Source of the DNA: RUG563 sp045590215
GTDB taxonomy: Bacteria; Bacillota; Clostridia; Christensenellales; Aristaeellaceae
DNA: 64,000 nt
Direction of reading: 5' to 3'
Assembly (NCBI GenBank): GCA_045590215.1
Contig: JAZNQO010000028.1
Location: 25,625-89,624, forward strand
The stretch's first letter is position 1, and every line of letters begins with the position of its first letter. The position numbers and the translations under genes are program-made. The notes under the pieces are model-generated. The model searched no databases, was not told where the DNA came from, and worked only from the letters and a program-made list of their open reading frames with translations. Below, piece after piece: positions 33,933 through 41,949 of this stretch.

Positions 33933-33953
33933 GAAGATATTGTTTCATTCCTG

Positions 33954-34409
33954 TCAGTAAAGCGTGGGGGTCACGTCTCCACGCCAGCTTATTTCCAGCA
34001 GGGCGCAATGGCCGTCCATGGCACTGCCGGGGTTGAGAAGCAGGATGCCATTCCTTTCCTCGCATCGCTGCACATGGGTGTGGCCGTAAAGAGCTGTCCG
34101 AACTTTATGTTCCATGGCCAGCAAAAGCAAGCTGTCCAGGCTCTGCTTCACCCCCTGTATATGCCCGTGGGTGAGCAGCATCCTGGCCTTGCTCATTTCC
34201 ACCACTTCCAGCGTGCCCGGCTGCATAAAATCGCAGTTCCCGGCCACCTGATAGACGGGCGGCAGCACCACATCCAGCTTGGCCAGATCCCGGCTGCCGT
34301 CCCCCAGATGAAAGATAGCGTCCAGAGGGCCTCTTTCCTCCATCATCATCAGCAGGCTGGACAGGCGGCCATAATACCCGTGAGAATCGCTGAGCACGGC
34401 AATGCGCAT
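33954..34409 (-). CDS. YfcE/MJ0936-type metallophosphoesterase
   Basis: 151 residues. Metal site motifs MRIAVLSDSHG (D8, H10), HLGDGSRD, AGNCDF, LLTHGHIQG and YGHTHV are complete. Family members are Mn-dependent phosphodiesterases of small substrates. ATG overlaps the stop codon of the RNase PH-RdgB gene by one base (TGATG); an in-frame GTG one codon earlier is possible. It is the third gene of the operon FRG protein, rph-rdgB, phosphoesterase. Confidence 0.88.
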   Translation of the reverse strand: MRIAVLSDSHGYYGRLSSLLMMMEERGPLDAIFHLGDGSRDLAKLDVVLPPVYQVAGNCDFMQPGTLEVVEMSKARMLLTHGHIQGVKQSLDSLLLLAMEHKVRTALYGHTHVQRCEERNGILLLNPGSAMDGHCALLEISWRGDVTPTLY

Positions 34410-35728
34410 CACTGCAAATCCTCCAGATAGGGCAGCATCTGCTGCAAGGCCTTGGCACGGTGGCTGATGAGGTTCTTTTCTGCGCCGTCCATTTCGGCAA
34501 AGGTTTCGCCGGAGAGGTATTCAAAATAGGGGTCATAGCCAAAGCCGCCGTTGCCGCGGGGCGTGAAGGTAATCACGCCGGGGCAGGTGCCGGAAACGGT
34601 GAAGGTTTCGCCGTTTGGCAGCACCAAGGCCATGGCACAGTTAAACTGCGCCGTGCGGCCTTCCGCCGGAACCCCGGCCATTTTTTCAATCAGCAGATCG
34701 TTATTGGCCTTGTCATCCCCATGCACCCCGGCATACCGGGCAGAAAGCACGCCGGGCTCGCCGTTCAGGGCGTCCACCGTCAGGCCGCTGTCATCACCGA
34801 TGGCGCAAAGACCGGTGGCCTTGGCAACTGCCTTGGCCTTGATGATGGCGTTGGCTTCAAAGGTATCGCCGTTTTCGTCGATATCTTCATAAAAGCCTGC
34901 TTCTTCCATGGAAATCACATGCAGGGTATCATCCAGCATTTGAGAAATTTCCCGAATCTTATGGGGGTTATTGCTGGCAATGACCAACGTGCGCTTGGGG
35001 GCAATGACCCTTGCCGCCTCGCCTAAAGCTTCCTTCTGCATTTCGTGCAGCTCGCTGATGCCCTTTTCCCCAAGGGCCAGCAGCTGGTTCAGTTCGCCCC
35101 GGCTGAAGGCTCGGCCTTCCCCGGTGCCCTGCAATTCAATGAAGGCTCCCTGCTCGTTCATCACAAAATTCATATCCGTCTGGGCAGAGCTGTCTTCAAT
35201 ATAGCACAGATCAAGGCAGGGGGTATCTTCCACCACCCCGGCACTGACAGCGGCAATCTGATGGTTGATGGGGCTTTCCTTCAGCTTGCCCTGCTTCATC
35301 AGCTTATCCACAGCGCAGCAAAGGGCCACAAAGCCGCCGGTGATGGAGGCCGTCCGGGTGCCGCCGTCCGCTTCCAATACGTCACAGTCGATGGTGATAG
35401 TGCGCTCCCCAAGGAAGCGGCGGTCCACCGCCTGACGCAGTGCCCGGCCGATAAGGCGGCTGATTTCCACGCTGCGGCCGTCCTTCTTCACACCGTCACG
35501 GGCCTTTCTCCGCCCGGTGGAGGCTGGCAGCATGGCATATTCCGCTGTCACCCAGCCAAGACCCTGCCCCCGCAGGAAGGGCGGCACGCTTTCGTCAATG
35601 GATGCCGTGCAAATCACCCGCGTTCCGCCGCAGCGAATGAGGCAGCTGCCATCTGCCGTGCCCACAAAGCCCACCTGCATTTCGCAGGGGCGCAGTTCAT
35701 TGGGGTTCCGTCCGTCTTTGCGTGTCAT
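34409..35728 (-). CDS. Fused RNase PH and RdgB-type XTP/dITP pyrophosphatase
   Basis: 439 residues. Residues 1-238 are RNase PH (RKDGRNPNELRP, STGRRKARDGVKKDGRSVEISRLIGRALR, DCDVLEADGGTRTASITGG), which trims tRNA 3' ends phosphorolytically. Residues 243-439 are RdgB (VIASNNPHKIREI, FEANAIIKAKA, AIGDDSGLTVDALNGEPGVLSARY, GNGGFGYDPYF, ISHRAKAL), which removes XTP and dITP from the nucleotide pool. The join is short (APKRT). Adjacency of the two genes is common; fusion is known in some Clostridia and Actinobacteria. Start at 35728 has GGAGGAATGAAAAA upstream and follows the FRG stop by 4 bp. Confidence 0.94.
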   Translation of the reverse strand: MTRKDGRNPNELRPCEMQVGFVGTADGSCLIRCGGTRVICTASIDESVPPFLRGQGLGWVTAEYAMLPASTGRRKARDGVKKDGRSVEISRLIGRALRQAVDRRFLGERTITIDCDVLEADGGTRTASITGGFVALCCAVDKLMKQGKLKESPINHQIAAVSAGVVEDTPCLDLCYIEDSSAQTDMNFVMNEQGAFIELQGTGEGRAFSRGELNQLLALGEKGISELHEMQKEALGEAARVIAPKRTLVIASNNPHKIREISQMLDDTLHVISMEEAGFYEDIDENGDTFEANAIIKAKAVAKATGLCAIGDDSGLTVDALNGEPGVLSARYAGVHGDDKANNDLLIEKMAGVPAEGRTAQFNCAMALVLPNGETFTVSGTCPGVITFTPRGNGGFGYDPYFEYLSGETFAEMDGAEKNLISHRAKALQQMLPYLEDLQ

Positions 35729-35732
35729 TTTT

Positions 35733-36551
35733 TCATTCCTCCGCCGTATTATTTTCTTGGTGATATTTGGGGCCAAGGGCAGCATATCGCCTTGTAATCC
35801 ATTTGCAGATGCCGTCCAGACCGGGGTAAATCATGCGCTCGGAAATATTGATATAGTCCAGTTTATCCCGGATTTCCAGCTTCGTTTCCGCCGGGATGAT
35901 GATGCGGCGGAAAGTCTTTTCCTCTGTTGCCAGCTCATCAATGGACACCGTGGGGTCAGAGCAGACGGAAAAGAGGGCGTATTGATTGGCAATGCGGTTG
36001 ACCGCACTGGCCGGCTCAAAAAACAGCGCAAAGGGCTTTTCCGCTATGCTCTGCAGGGATTCAAAGCTGTCCGCCACTTTATCCATCATTTCCATGGTGA
36101 AAATATTGCCCCGTTCTTTTTCCAGCATGTTTTTAAGCTTCAGGGGCAATTGCTTATTCATTTTATCAATATGGACGCACAGGATCACGCCGTCTTTATC
36201 ATAGCTATCCTGATCTTCGGTTGCAAAATGCGCCGCCACAAGGGGGGAATACGTCCAGTCAAGAAGCCTCGTTGGCAGGCCGAATTGCTGCGCCATGGCC
36301 AGCATCTGCCAGAAGGACGATACCTGCTGCAAATCCGCATAACCATATTTGCGGAAGGAGCGCAGCATCTGCTTTTCCAGGGAAAGGTCGTGGGCGCAGG
36401 CACGGTTCAAAGAGGGCATCATGCTCCAGTTTTTGTCTGCCATGCCCCGGTACACGCTGTTGTCCCGGTAGCGCATGATGCTCTCGTCCCATACACCGTC
36501 AAAAATAGCATGCTGCAATTCGTCCCAGCTGTGGATGATGATTTCCTGCAT
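35733..36551 (-). CDS. FRG domain-containing protein
   Basis: 272 residues. The FRG signature is clear: YRGMADKNWSMMPSLNRA, LEKQMLRSFRKYGY and MAQQFGLPTRLLDWTYSPLVAAHFA. FRG domains (named for the F/Y-R-G motif) occur in many bacterial and phage proteins without an established activity; some are parts of defence systems, but no such partner is nearby. Start at 36551 has AGGAAGGAAC upstream. Its stop codon overlaps the ribosome site of the RNase PH-RdgB gene, so the genes are co-transcribed. Confidence 0.8.
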   Translation of the reverse strand: MQEIIIHSWDELQHAIFDGVWDESIMRYRDNSVYRGMADKNWSMMPSLNRACAHDLSLEKQMLRSFRKYGYADLQQVSSFWQMLAMAQQFGLPTRLLDWTYSPLVAAHFATEDQDSYDKDGVILCVHIDKMNKQLPLKLKNMLEKERGNIFTMEMMDKVADSFESLQSIAEKPFALFFEPASAVNRIANQYALFSVCSDPTVSIDELATEEKTFRRIIIPAETKLEIRDKLDYINISERMIYPGLDGICKWITRRYAALGPKYHQENNTAEE

Positions 36552-36613
36552 AAAAAAGTTCCTTCCTTTTGCAAGGGTATTTGTGGTATAATGCCCGTGA
36601 GGTGTATCAGAGC

Positions 36614-37207
36614 ATGAAACGCAATTATCAATTGGAAATGGAAGAGGAAATAAAGTCTCTGCAGGGGGCAAAGCCGACGCTGCTGCTCCATAGCTGCTGC
36701 GGCCCCTGCTCCAGTGCCGTGATTGAGCGGCTTCGGGAGCATTTCTCCCTCACCATTCTCTATTATAACCCCAATATCGAGCCGGAGGAAGAGTATCTTT
36801 TGCGTTTATCCGAACAAAAAAGATTGCTTTCCCTGCTGAACATCCCCATCCTGCCTTGTGCATGGGATCACGAAGCCTTTTCCTGCTTCGCTGAACAGAT
36901 GAAGGACGAGCCCGAAGGGGGCAGCCGCTGCACGGCCTGCTTTGCCCTGCGGCTAAATAAAACGGCGCAGCTGGCAAAAGAACATGGCTTTTCCTATTTC
37001 GCCACCACCCTGTCCGTTTCCCCCCATAAAGACCCCGTCCGGCTGAACGACATCGGCCATGCCTGTGAGGAAAAATGGGGCGTTCGCTATCTGGTCAGCG
37101 ATTTCAAAAAGAAAAACGGCTATCTGCGCTCTTTGCAGCTTTCCAAGGAATTTGACCTCTATCGTCAGGTTTACTGCGGCTGCCTTTATTCCAAGCAGCC
37201 CACCTGA
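36614..37207 (+). CDS. queH: Epoxyqueuosine reductase QueH
   Basis: 197 residues. LLLHSCCGPCSS (C28, C29, C32) and the later CTACFALRL and YCGCLYS cysteines match QueH (DUF208), an iron-sulfur enzyme completing queuosine synthesis in tRNAs. FATTLSVSPHKD is conserved too. QueG is absent in the window. The start at 36614 is preceded by a modest GAGGTG; a TATAAT (36590-36595) is 19 bp upstream. The 3' end overlaps the convergent birA gene by 22 bp. Confidence 0.92.
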   Translation: MKRNYQLEMEEEIKSLQGAKPTLLLHSCCGPCSSAVIERLREHFSLTILYYNPNIEPEEEYLLRLSEQKRLLSLLNIPILPCAWDHEAFSCFAEQMKDEPEGGSRCTACFALRLNKTAQLAKEHGFSYFATTLSVSPHKDPVRLNDIGHACEEKWGVRYLVSDFKKKNGYLRSLQLSKEFDLYRQVYCGCLYSKQPT

Positions 37208-37932
37208 CCGCTTCCGATGGAAACTTCCCCGGTGCGGAGGATTTCTTCTCCGCTTTCCGTTTCCACGATTAAGCCGCCCATCCCATCCACGCCCGATACA
37301 CGGGCGTTTTTTTGTTGCCCGTTCTGCGTGAAGGTGATTTCCTTCCCAAGGAGCAGCATCCGCTCTCTGTAATAGGAAAGGCAGCTGTCTTTTTCTTCCT
37401 GCAGGGCATCCAGAACGCAAGCGGCAATGGCTCCAATCAGCCGCTCCCGTTCTGCGTCTGTTTCCAAAGCTCCGGCAATGGGCACGCCGGGGAAGCCACC
37501 TTCCGGCATTTTCACGTTCAGGCCGATGCCAAGCGCCGCCATGTTTTCCACCGCTTCCGCTAAAATGCCGCACACCTTTTTGCCCATCAGAAATAAATCA
37601 TTCACCCATTTGATGCGTAAATTCTGCCCGGTCACGCTCTCCACCCCCCGGCACACGGCGCAGGCCGCCCGGATGGTGAGCGGCAAATCGTCTTCCGAAA
37701 GGGGCAAAAGCAGGCTCATGTAAATCCCTGTGCCTTCCGGCGACAGAAAGCTGCGCCCCAATCGCCCACGCCCTGCCGTCTGGCTGTCGGCGCAAAGCAG
37801 CTGCACCTTTTTTTCGCCGCTGCGGCAGGCTTCCTTCAAGCGCAGGTTGGTAGAGTCCGTTTCACGGAGCACCGTCACGGGTAAATCACGATGCCGCCCC
37901 AAGGAATCCCTGATTTTCTGCTCGTTCAGCAT
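37186..37932 (-). CDS. birA: Biotin--[acetyl-CoA-carboxylase] ligase BirA
   Basis: 248 residues, starting directly with the ligase domain: no N-terminal helix-turn-helix, so it is a monofunctional enzyme and not a repressor. ADSQTAGRGRLGRSF (biotinyl-AMP loop G54-RG-RLG-R60), LRIKWVNDLF and KVCGILAEA are diagnostic. The C-terminal domain (GKEITFTQNGQQKNARVSGVD) is SH3-like. It biotinylates carboxylase carrier proteins. ATG overlaps the preceding stop (TGATG); the 3' end overlaps queH. It is translated behind the Eis-like gene. Confidence 0.93.
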   Translation of the reverse strand: MLNEQKIRDSLGRHRDLPVTVLRETDSTNLRLKEACRSGEKKVQLLCADSQTAGRGRLGRSFLSPEGTGIYMSLLLPLSEDDLPLTIRAACAVCRGVESVTGQNLRIKWVNDLFLMGKKVCGILAEAVENMAALGIGLNVKMPEGGFPGVPIAGALETDAERERLIGAIAACVLDALQEEKDSCLSYYRERMLLLGKEITFTQNGQQKNARVSGVDGMGGLIVETESGEEILRTGEVSIGSGQVGCLE

Positions 37933-39098
37933 CAGAAATCTTCCCTCAAATGATTGTGGTTTACAATAAACGCCTGTTGCAGTTCATCCTGCTTGCCAAA
38001 CACCTCCGCATCGTCCCGGCAAAGCAGCACTTCATCCAAACTGCACACGCCGCAGCACAAAAGGGAGAAGGCCTGCATAGAGAACGCCGCATCCGGCTGG
38101 CCGTCCGTCTTTTCCACGGTGGTTTTGCCACTCTTGCATGCCACATGGAAAACGCCGTTGTTTTCGGGAATAATCTTATCTTCCACCTGCAAGATAAAGT
38201 CCGTCTCTTCCTGCCACGGATGTCCTTCCAAAGCCTTCTGCACATTCACAATGCGCACCATGCCCCGGCTGGTATGCTCCACCCGGACGGCATAGGGTTC
38301 CTCAAACAAAATAAAGGGGTTCACGTCATGAGGCAGCCAGATTTCCATCTTGTCGCCGCCGGGAGCCAACAGCCCCAAAAAGCCCAGCATGCCCCGGATA
38401 GAGCGAGGGGTCAGATACGCCCAATCCCCCACGAAATAGCTCTTGCCCCCGTTGTTTTCATGGCGCAGGGTAAAATAGCTTTCCGCCTTTCCGTTATCCG
38501 CATACCAGATGTAGGTATGCACATGGGTCTTGTAGGGGTCTTTTTTCAGGGCGTTCCACTCCCAGTCCCCGCGATCCACGGCAAAATTGCGGTTTTTCCG
38601 GAAAGCGTTATAAATATCCTTGATTACGCTGTCATCTTCCCCTGGCATAAACTGGCGCACTTTGCCTGTGCAGGGAAATTGGCGCAAATCTTGCGTCTGC
38701 ACATGGCACCTGTCCATGTACTGGCCGTTTTCAAAACCGAATTTGCGGTAGAAAGGATGGGAGAAGGGATAAAGCGACGCCAGCACATCCCCCCGCTTAT
38801 AGCTTTCCCGAAGCACCAGCGAAAGCAATTCCCGGATATGCCCTTCCCGTCTGTATTCCGGCAGCGTGGCCACGCCGCCCACCCCCAGCATACCCACATC
38901 CTGCCCGAAATAGGCGCAGGTATAGGCATTGGCATACACGGTGGAGGTGCACAGATCCCCTTCAAATGCACCGTATAAATTTTTATGTTTATCCCCGGTA
39001 TCGTTCACGGGGTCTTCCTTGCGCTCAAAGCGAAAAGCAATATCCATCACGTTTTGTGCCAAGGCAAATTCATCCGGGCGAATGGGGCGGCAGATCAT
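37932..39098 (-). CDS. Eis-like GNAT acetyltransferase with SCP2-type C-terminal domain
   Basis: 388 residues. Residues 1-140 are a GNAT domain (VGMLGVGGVATLPEYRREGHIRELL holds the acetyl-CoA loop), 150-275 a second GNAT-like segment, and about 280-385 a sterol-carrier-protein-2-like domain (VEDKIIPENNGVFHV, QAFSLLCCGVCSLDEVL). This is the layout of the Eis family, hexameric acetyltransferases of amines; substrate unknown. The start at 39098 has GAGGATGCAGCC upstream. First gene of the pair with birA. Confidence 0.9.
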   Translation of the reverse strand: MICRPIRPDEFALAQNVMDIAFRFERKEDPVNDTGDKHKNLYGAFEGDLCTSTVYANAYTCAYFGQDVGMLGVGGVATLPEYRREGHIRELLSLVLRESYKRGDVLASLYPFSHPFYRKFGFENGQYMDRCHVQTQDLRQFPCTGKVRQFMPGEDDSVIKDIYNAFRKNRNFAVDRGDWEWNALKKDPYKTHVHTYIWYADNGKAESYFTLRHENNGGKSYFVGDWAYLTPRSIRGMLGFLGLLAPGGDKMEIWLPHDVNPFILFEEPYAVRVEHTSRGMVRIVNVQKALEGHPWQEETDFILQVEDKIIPENNGVFHVACKSGKTTVEKTDGQPDAAFSMQAFSLLCCGVCSLDEVLLCRDDAEVFGKQDELQQAFIVNHNHLREDF

Positions 39099-39265
39099 GG
39101 CTGCATCCTCCTCTTTTTCTCTTTTCCTTATTATAACAGACTCTTCTTTCCCGTTCAATGAAATTTTACGGGCAATGCCGCTGCCCGGAGCAGTTTTTTG
39201 CCACAATTGGCATCTTGCATATTTTCCTTTCCTTCTCTATAATGAAAAAGAAAGGAGCGTTTGCT

Positions 39266-39865
39266 ATGGCCGTTTGTCCTCATTGCCAAAGAGAAAATCC
39301 CGTGATTTCCGCTTTCTGCCCAGCCTGCGGCGGAGCCATGCAGGAAAAAGATGTGCCGGAGATGCTAAAGCCCATGGGGCCTCCTGCCCATCCAGCCCTG
39401 ATGCCCATGAAATGGTATAAATTTTTGATTTATTTCGGCCTGCCCCTGAGCTTCATCATGAATGTCCTTTCTCTGATAGACACAATTCCCCTTTTGAAAG
39501 ATTTTCAGCCGTCGGATTATCTGCCCGGCCTTGCGGATATAGTTTATATCCATTCCGTCATCGGCATTGGTATCACCGCCATTACCCTTCTTCTGATCCT
39601 GCTGGCGGAAATCAAGCTGTACAAAAGGCAATGGCCGGGGGTCAGGCTGCTGCTTGCCGTGTATCTGCTCCAAGCCCTGTATTCTGTTGTGATGATCGTC
39701 TTCCTGCTCACAATGGCAACGCCCACAGATGTGCTGGCGGCCTCCATTGTTGCCCAGCTGATGAGCCAGTTTATTGTGAGCGGCATCGGCATGATCGTCA
39801 TGTTTTTCCTCAATCGCACCTATTTTCGGAAAAGAAAAGCCCTTTTTTCGTCAAATGACCTGTAA
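39266..39865 (+). CDS. Zinc-ribbon four-helix membrane protein
   Basis: 199 residues. Zinc knuckle C4-x2-C7/C18-x2-C21 (VCPHCQRENPVISAFCPACGG), a Pro-rich linker, then four membrane helices (about 58-80, 100-125, 132-155, 165-188). Similar topology to other clostridial zinc-ribbon membrane proteins of unknown role. Start at 39266 follows AAAGGAG; a TATAATG (39237-39243) is upstream. Not linked to rpsT, which has its own promoter. Confidence 0.7.
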   Translation: MAVCPHCQRENPVISAFCPACGGAMQEKDVPEMLKPMGPPAHPALMPMKWYKFLIYFGLPLSFIMNVLSLIDTIPLLKDFQPSDYLPGLADIVYIHSVIGIGITAITLLLILLAEIKLYKRQWPGVRLLLAVYLLQALYSVVMIVFLLTMATPTDVLAASIVAQLMSQFIVSGIGMIVMFFLNRTYFRKRKALFSSNDL

Positions 39866-39901
39866 ATTTGCCCCGAATGCAAAAAAATATTCAAAAAACC
39901 C

Positions 39902-39930
39902 TTGCATTTTGGTTTTATCTGTGATAAAAT
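39902..39930 (+). promoter_or_regulatory. Promoter of rpsT
   Basis: TTGCAT (39902-39907), 17-bp spacer, TAAAAT (39925-39930), 50 bp before the rpsT start. Confidence 0.7.
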
Positions 39931-39980
39931 TGCCAATGCTGATTCATCAGCGAGAAGAATTTACCGGGAGGTGAAGGAAG

Positions 39981-40244
39981 TTGCCGAACATCAAGTCCGC
40001 CATGAAGCGTGTAAAGGTGAGCAAAAAGAAGAACCTGCGGAATCGTATGGTGAAGACGGGCGTTAAGACTGCCATTAAGAAGTATCAGGTCGCTCTGACC
40101 GAGGGCGTCGCCCCCGCCGGTGCGCAACTGAGCGCCACCACCTCCGCTATCGATAAAGCGGTGTCCAAGGGCGTTATGCACAAGAATACCGCCAACCGCA
40201 AAAAGGCTCGTCTGGCCAAGGCCCTCAACAAGGTCGAAGCGTAA
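39981..40244 (+). CDS. rpsT: 30S ribosomal protein S20
   Basis: 87 residues, typical of S20: MPNIKSAMKRVKVSKKKNLRNRM and KAVSKGVMHKNTANRKKARLAKALNK. It binds 16S rRNA early in assembly. The start is TTG with GGGAGGTGAAGGAAG upstream; TTG starts are frequent for rpsT, where low initiation supports feedback control. A strong terminator follows at once, so it is a single-gene unit. Confidence 0.97.
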   Translation: MPNIKSAMKRVKVSKKKNLRNRMVKTGVKTAIKKYQVALTEGVAPAGAQLSATTSAIDKAVSKGVMHKNTANRKKARLAKALNKVEA

Positions 40245-40265
40245 GCCTTTCAAAACGCAAAACCA

Positions 40266-40290
40266 AAACCCGCTCGTGGCGGGTTTTTTT
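40266..40290 (+). terminator. rpsT terminator
   Basis: AACCCGC-TCGTG-GCGGGTT followed by TTTTT, 22 bp past the stop codon. Confidence 0.9.
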
Positions 40291-40348
40291 GTTGTTTATA
40301 TTTGGTTTTCCGAAGAGAAGAAATAGAAGGCGGAATGCGAAATTCCTT

Positions 40349-41236
40349 TTATTCCCACGTTGCGCAGAAGCAGGTCACATACCACTTATATTTCTTTCCG
40401 CCGGAAGAGGTTTGCCGGGGGTCGTCGTAATGATAAATCTCCGGCTCCAGCCATTCTTCTTCCGGCAGCAGGGTCAAATTTCTTTCCGGGTCTTCGGCGT
40501 TGGCGTTATAGAGGAAGCTGAACCGCTTCACTGCGCTGCCCACATTGCCTTCCACCGTAAACACCTGATATTCACCGTTGCCCCTGTCCCAAACGTCCGT
40601 CACGATGCCCACATGCACATCGGCGTAATAATCCCGTGCACCGTAGATGATCAGATAGCCGGGCTTTGGCACGTTGGTCAGCCGCTCCATATTGGTAAAC
40701 GCCGTGCGAATCTTGGGCACGCCGGCTTCCCTTACGCTGTAGGGAATGCCGCCTTCATGGGGCTTCACCTTCCGGAAGGTATCCGTAGGCTCCAGCGGCA
40801 CGCCGGCAGTGTCCATGCAATAATTGGCAAAGGCACCGCACCAGCCGATGTTTTCATAGCCCCACCACTTGATGAATTTATTGCCCTTCTTGGTTTTGTC
40901 CAGCCGCTTTTCCCCTAATGCCTCCCATTCCTGCAGGGCGATATTGATGGCGTCCCGGATGACGGCAGGCACCGCATCCACCACTTCTACTTCCACCAAT
41001 ACTTCATCTTCGTCTTTCATCAGATACAGCATGGCATAGCCTTCCTGCAGGGCATGGATGGTATCCCCGTCGCCGTAAGCCACTTCCGGGGCATCGCTGT
41101 CCCATTTGCCGGAAAAAGGCAATTCAAAAGAGAGGCTTTCCCCGGCCGTCATTTGTACATATTCGGGCAAAAGTTCCGCCCCGGCGCAGGAGAGAACCGT
41201 CAGCAACACCATCCATATGCAAACAAACCGCTTCAT
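40349..41236 (-). CDS. Secreted CHAP-like cysteine amidohydrolase
   Basis: 295 residues. Signal peptide with cleavage near A20 (KRF, WMVLLTVLSCAGA). A bacterial Ig-like region (about 25-90) precedes a papain-fold domain: GWCGAFANYCMD with nucleophile C133, and HVGIVTDV with H208, as in CHAP peptidoglycan hydrolases. It would act in the cell wall. ATGA overlap with the upstream tandem P-II gene implies translation from that operon, which is odd for a wall enzyme. TVEGNVGSAVKRFSF resembles the common 'EGN' turn of CHAP domains. Confidence 0.85.
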   Translation of the reverse strand: MKRFVCIWMVLLTVLSCAGAELLPEYVQMTAGESLSFELPFSGKWDSDAPEVAYGDGDTIHALQEGYAMLYLMKDEDEVLVEVEVVDAVPAVIRDAINIALQEWEALGEKRLDKTKKGNKFIKWWGYENIGWCGAFANYCMDTAGVPLEPTDTFRKVKPHEGGIPYSVREAGVPKIRTAFTNMERLTNVPKPGYLIIYGARDYYADVHVGIVTDVWDRGNGEYQVFTVEGNVGSAVKRFSFLYNANAEDPERNLTLLPEEEWLEPEIYHYDDPRQTSSGGKKYKWYVTCFCATWE

Positions 41237-41937
41237 ACTTCTTCCTTTCTTTCGCCTTTTCGGGCGATGCCCATCAGGGCGGTCACAGGCAGGCTGAACA
41301 CAATGCCGTGGCCTTCCGTCTGCATGCCGGCCGCCTTGGTCACTGCCTGCATAACAGGCAGCTTATGTTCCTTATCTACCACAATTAGCAGCATTTCCTT
41401 TTCCGGCTGAATGGTGATGCCGAAGAAATGGCTGCCTTCCTGCGAGGATGCACCCCGTGCATGGATCACCGTGCCGCCGCCGGCTCCTGCCGGACGGGCT
41501 GCTTCCATCACTGTTTCGGAAAATCCTTTATTGATGATAGCCACGATCAGTTCATGGCTGCTTTGCTCCGTCATTTTCTTTTCCTCCTCTTGCTGATCCA
41601 CTTCCTCACTGCCCATCAGCATTTTCAGCGTTGCCGCCCCGGCCACACTGCCCACCGGCAGCACAAAGGCAATGCCCATGCCGGGCCTGTCAATATCCAG
41701 CGCATAGCTCAACCGGGCCAGTGCCCCGTGCGCCACTTTACTTGGAAGAAAGCTGAATACCACGTCCTTGGCCGTATCCTTCAGCCCAAGAACGCTCAAT
41801 ATCCCCTTATGGGTTGTGCCATGGCCCATGGAAACGGTGTGATGATTGGCCCCTTCCCGGTTCAGCAGGGAAGCGACCCCTTCTCCCTTGCCCCGGTCCA
41901 CAATGGTGACCAGCAGGCTAAGCAATGCGTTGTGCAT
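41233..41937 (-). CDS. Tandem P-II (GlnB/GlnK-like) domain protein
   Basis: 234 residues. Two P-II-type domains: 1-110 (LLSLLVTIVDRGKGEGVASLL) and 122-234 (ELIVAIINKGFSETVMEAARPAGAGGGTVIHARG; EMLLIVVDKEHKLPVMQAVTKAAG), each with the ferredoxin-like beta-alpha-beta pattern. There is no TIGGERGQ-type uridylylation loop. P-II proteins sense ATP/ADP, 2-oxoglutarate or other metabolites and gate a membrane partner; here the neighbour is the DUF1538 membrane protein, 12 bp upstream. The strong GGAGGGG site is 6 bp before the ATG. Confidence 0.85.
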   Translation of the reverse strand: MHNALLSLLVTIVDRGKGEGVASLLNREGANHHTVSMGHGTTHKGILSVLGLKDTAKDVVFSFLPSKVAHGALARLSYALDIDRPGMGIAFVLPVGSVAGAATLKMLMGSEEVDQQEEEKKMTEQSSHELIVAIINKGFSETVMEAARPAGAGGGTVIHARGASSQEGSHFFGITIQPEKEMLLIVVDKEHKLPVMQAVTKAAGMQTEGHGIVFSLPVTALMGIARKGERKEEV

Positions 41938-41949
41938 ATTTCCCCTCCG

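Noticed and set aside
35733..36551. FRG protein as part of a phage-defence system
   Set aside because: No restriction, nuclease, reverse transcriptase or toxin gene nearby; the operon partners are RNA and nucleotide housekeeping enzymes.
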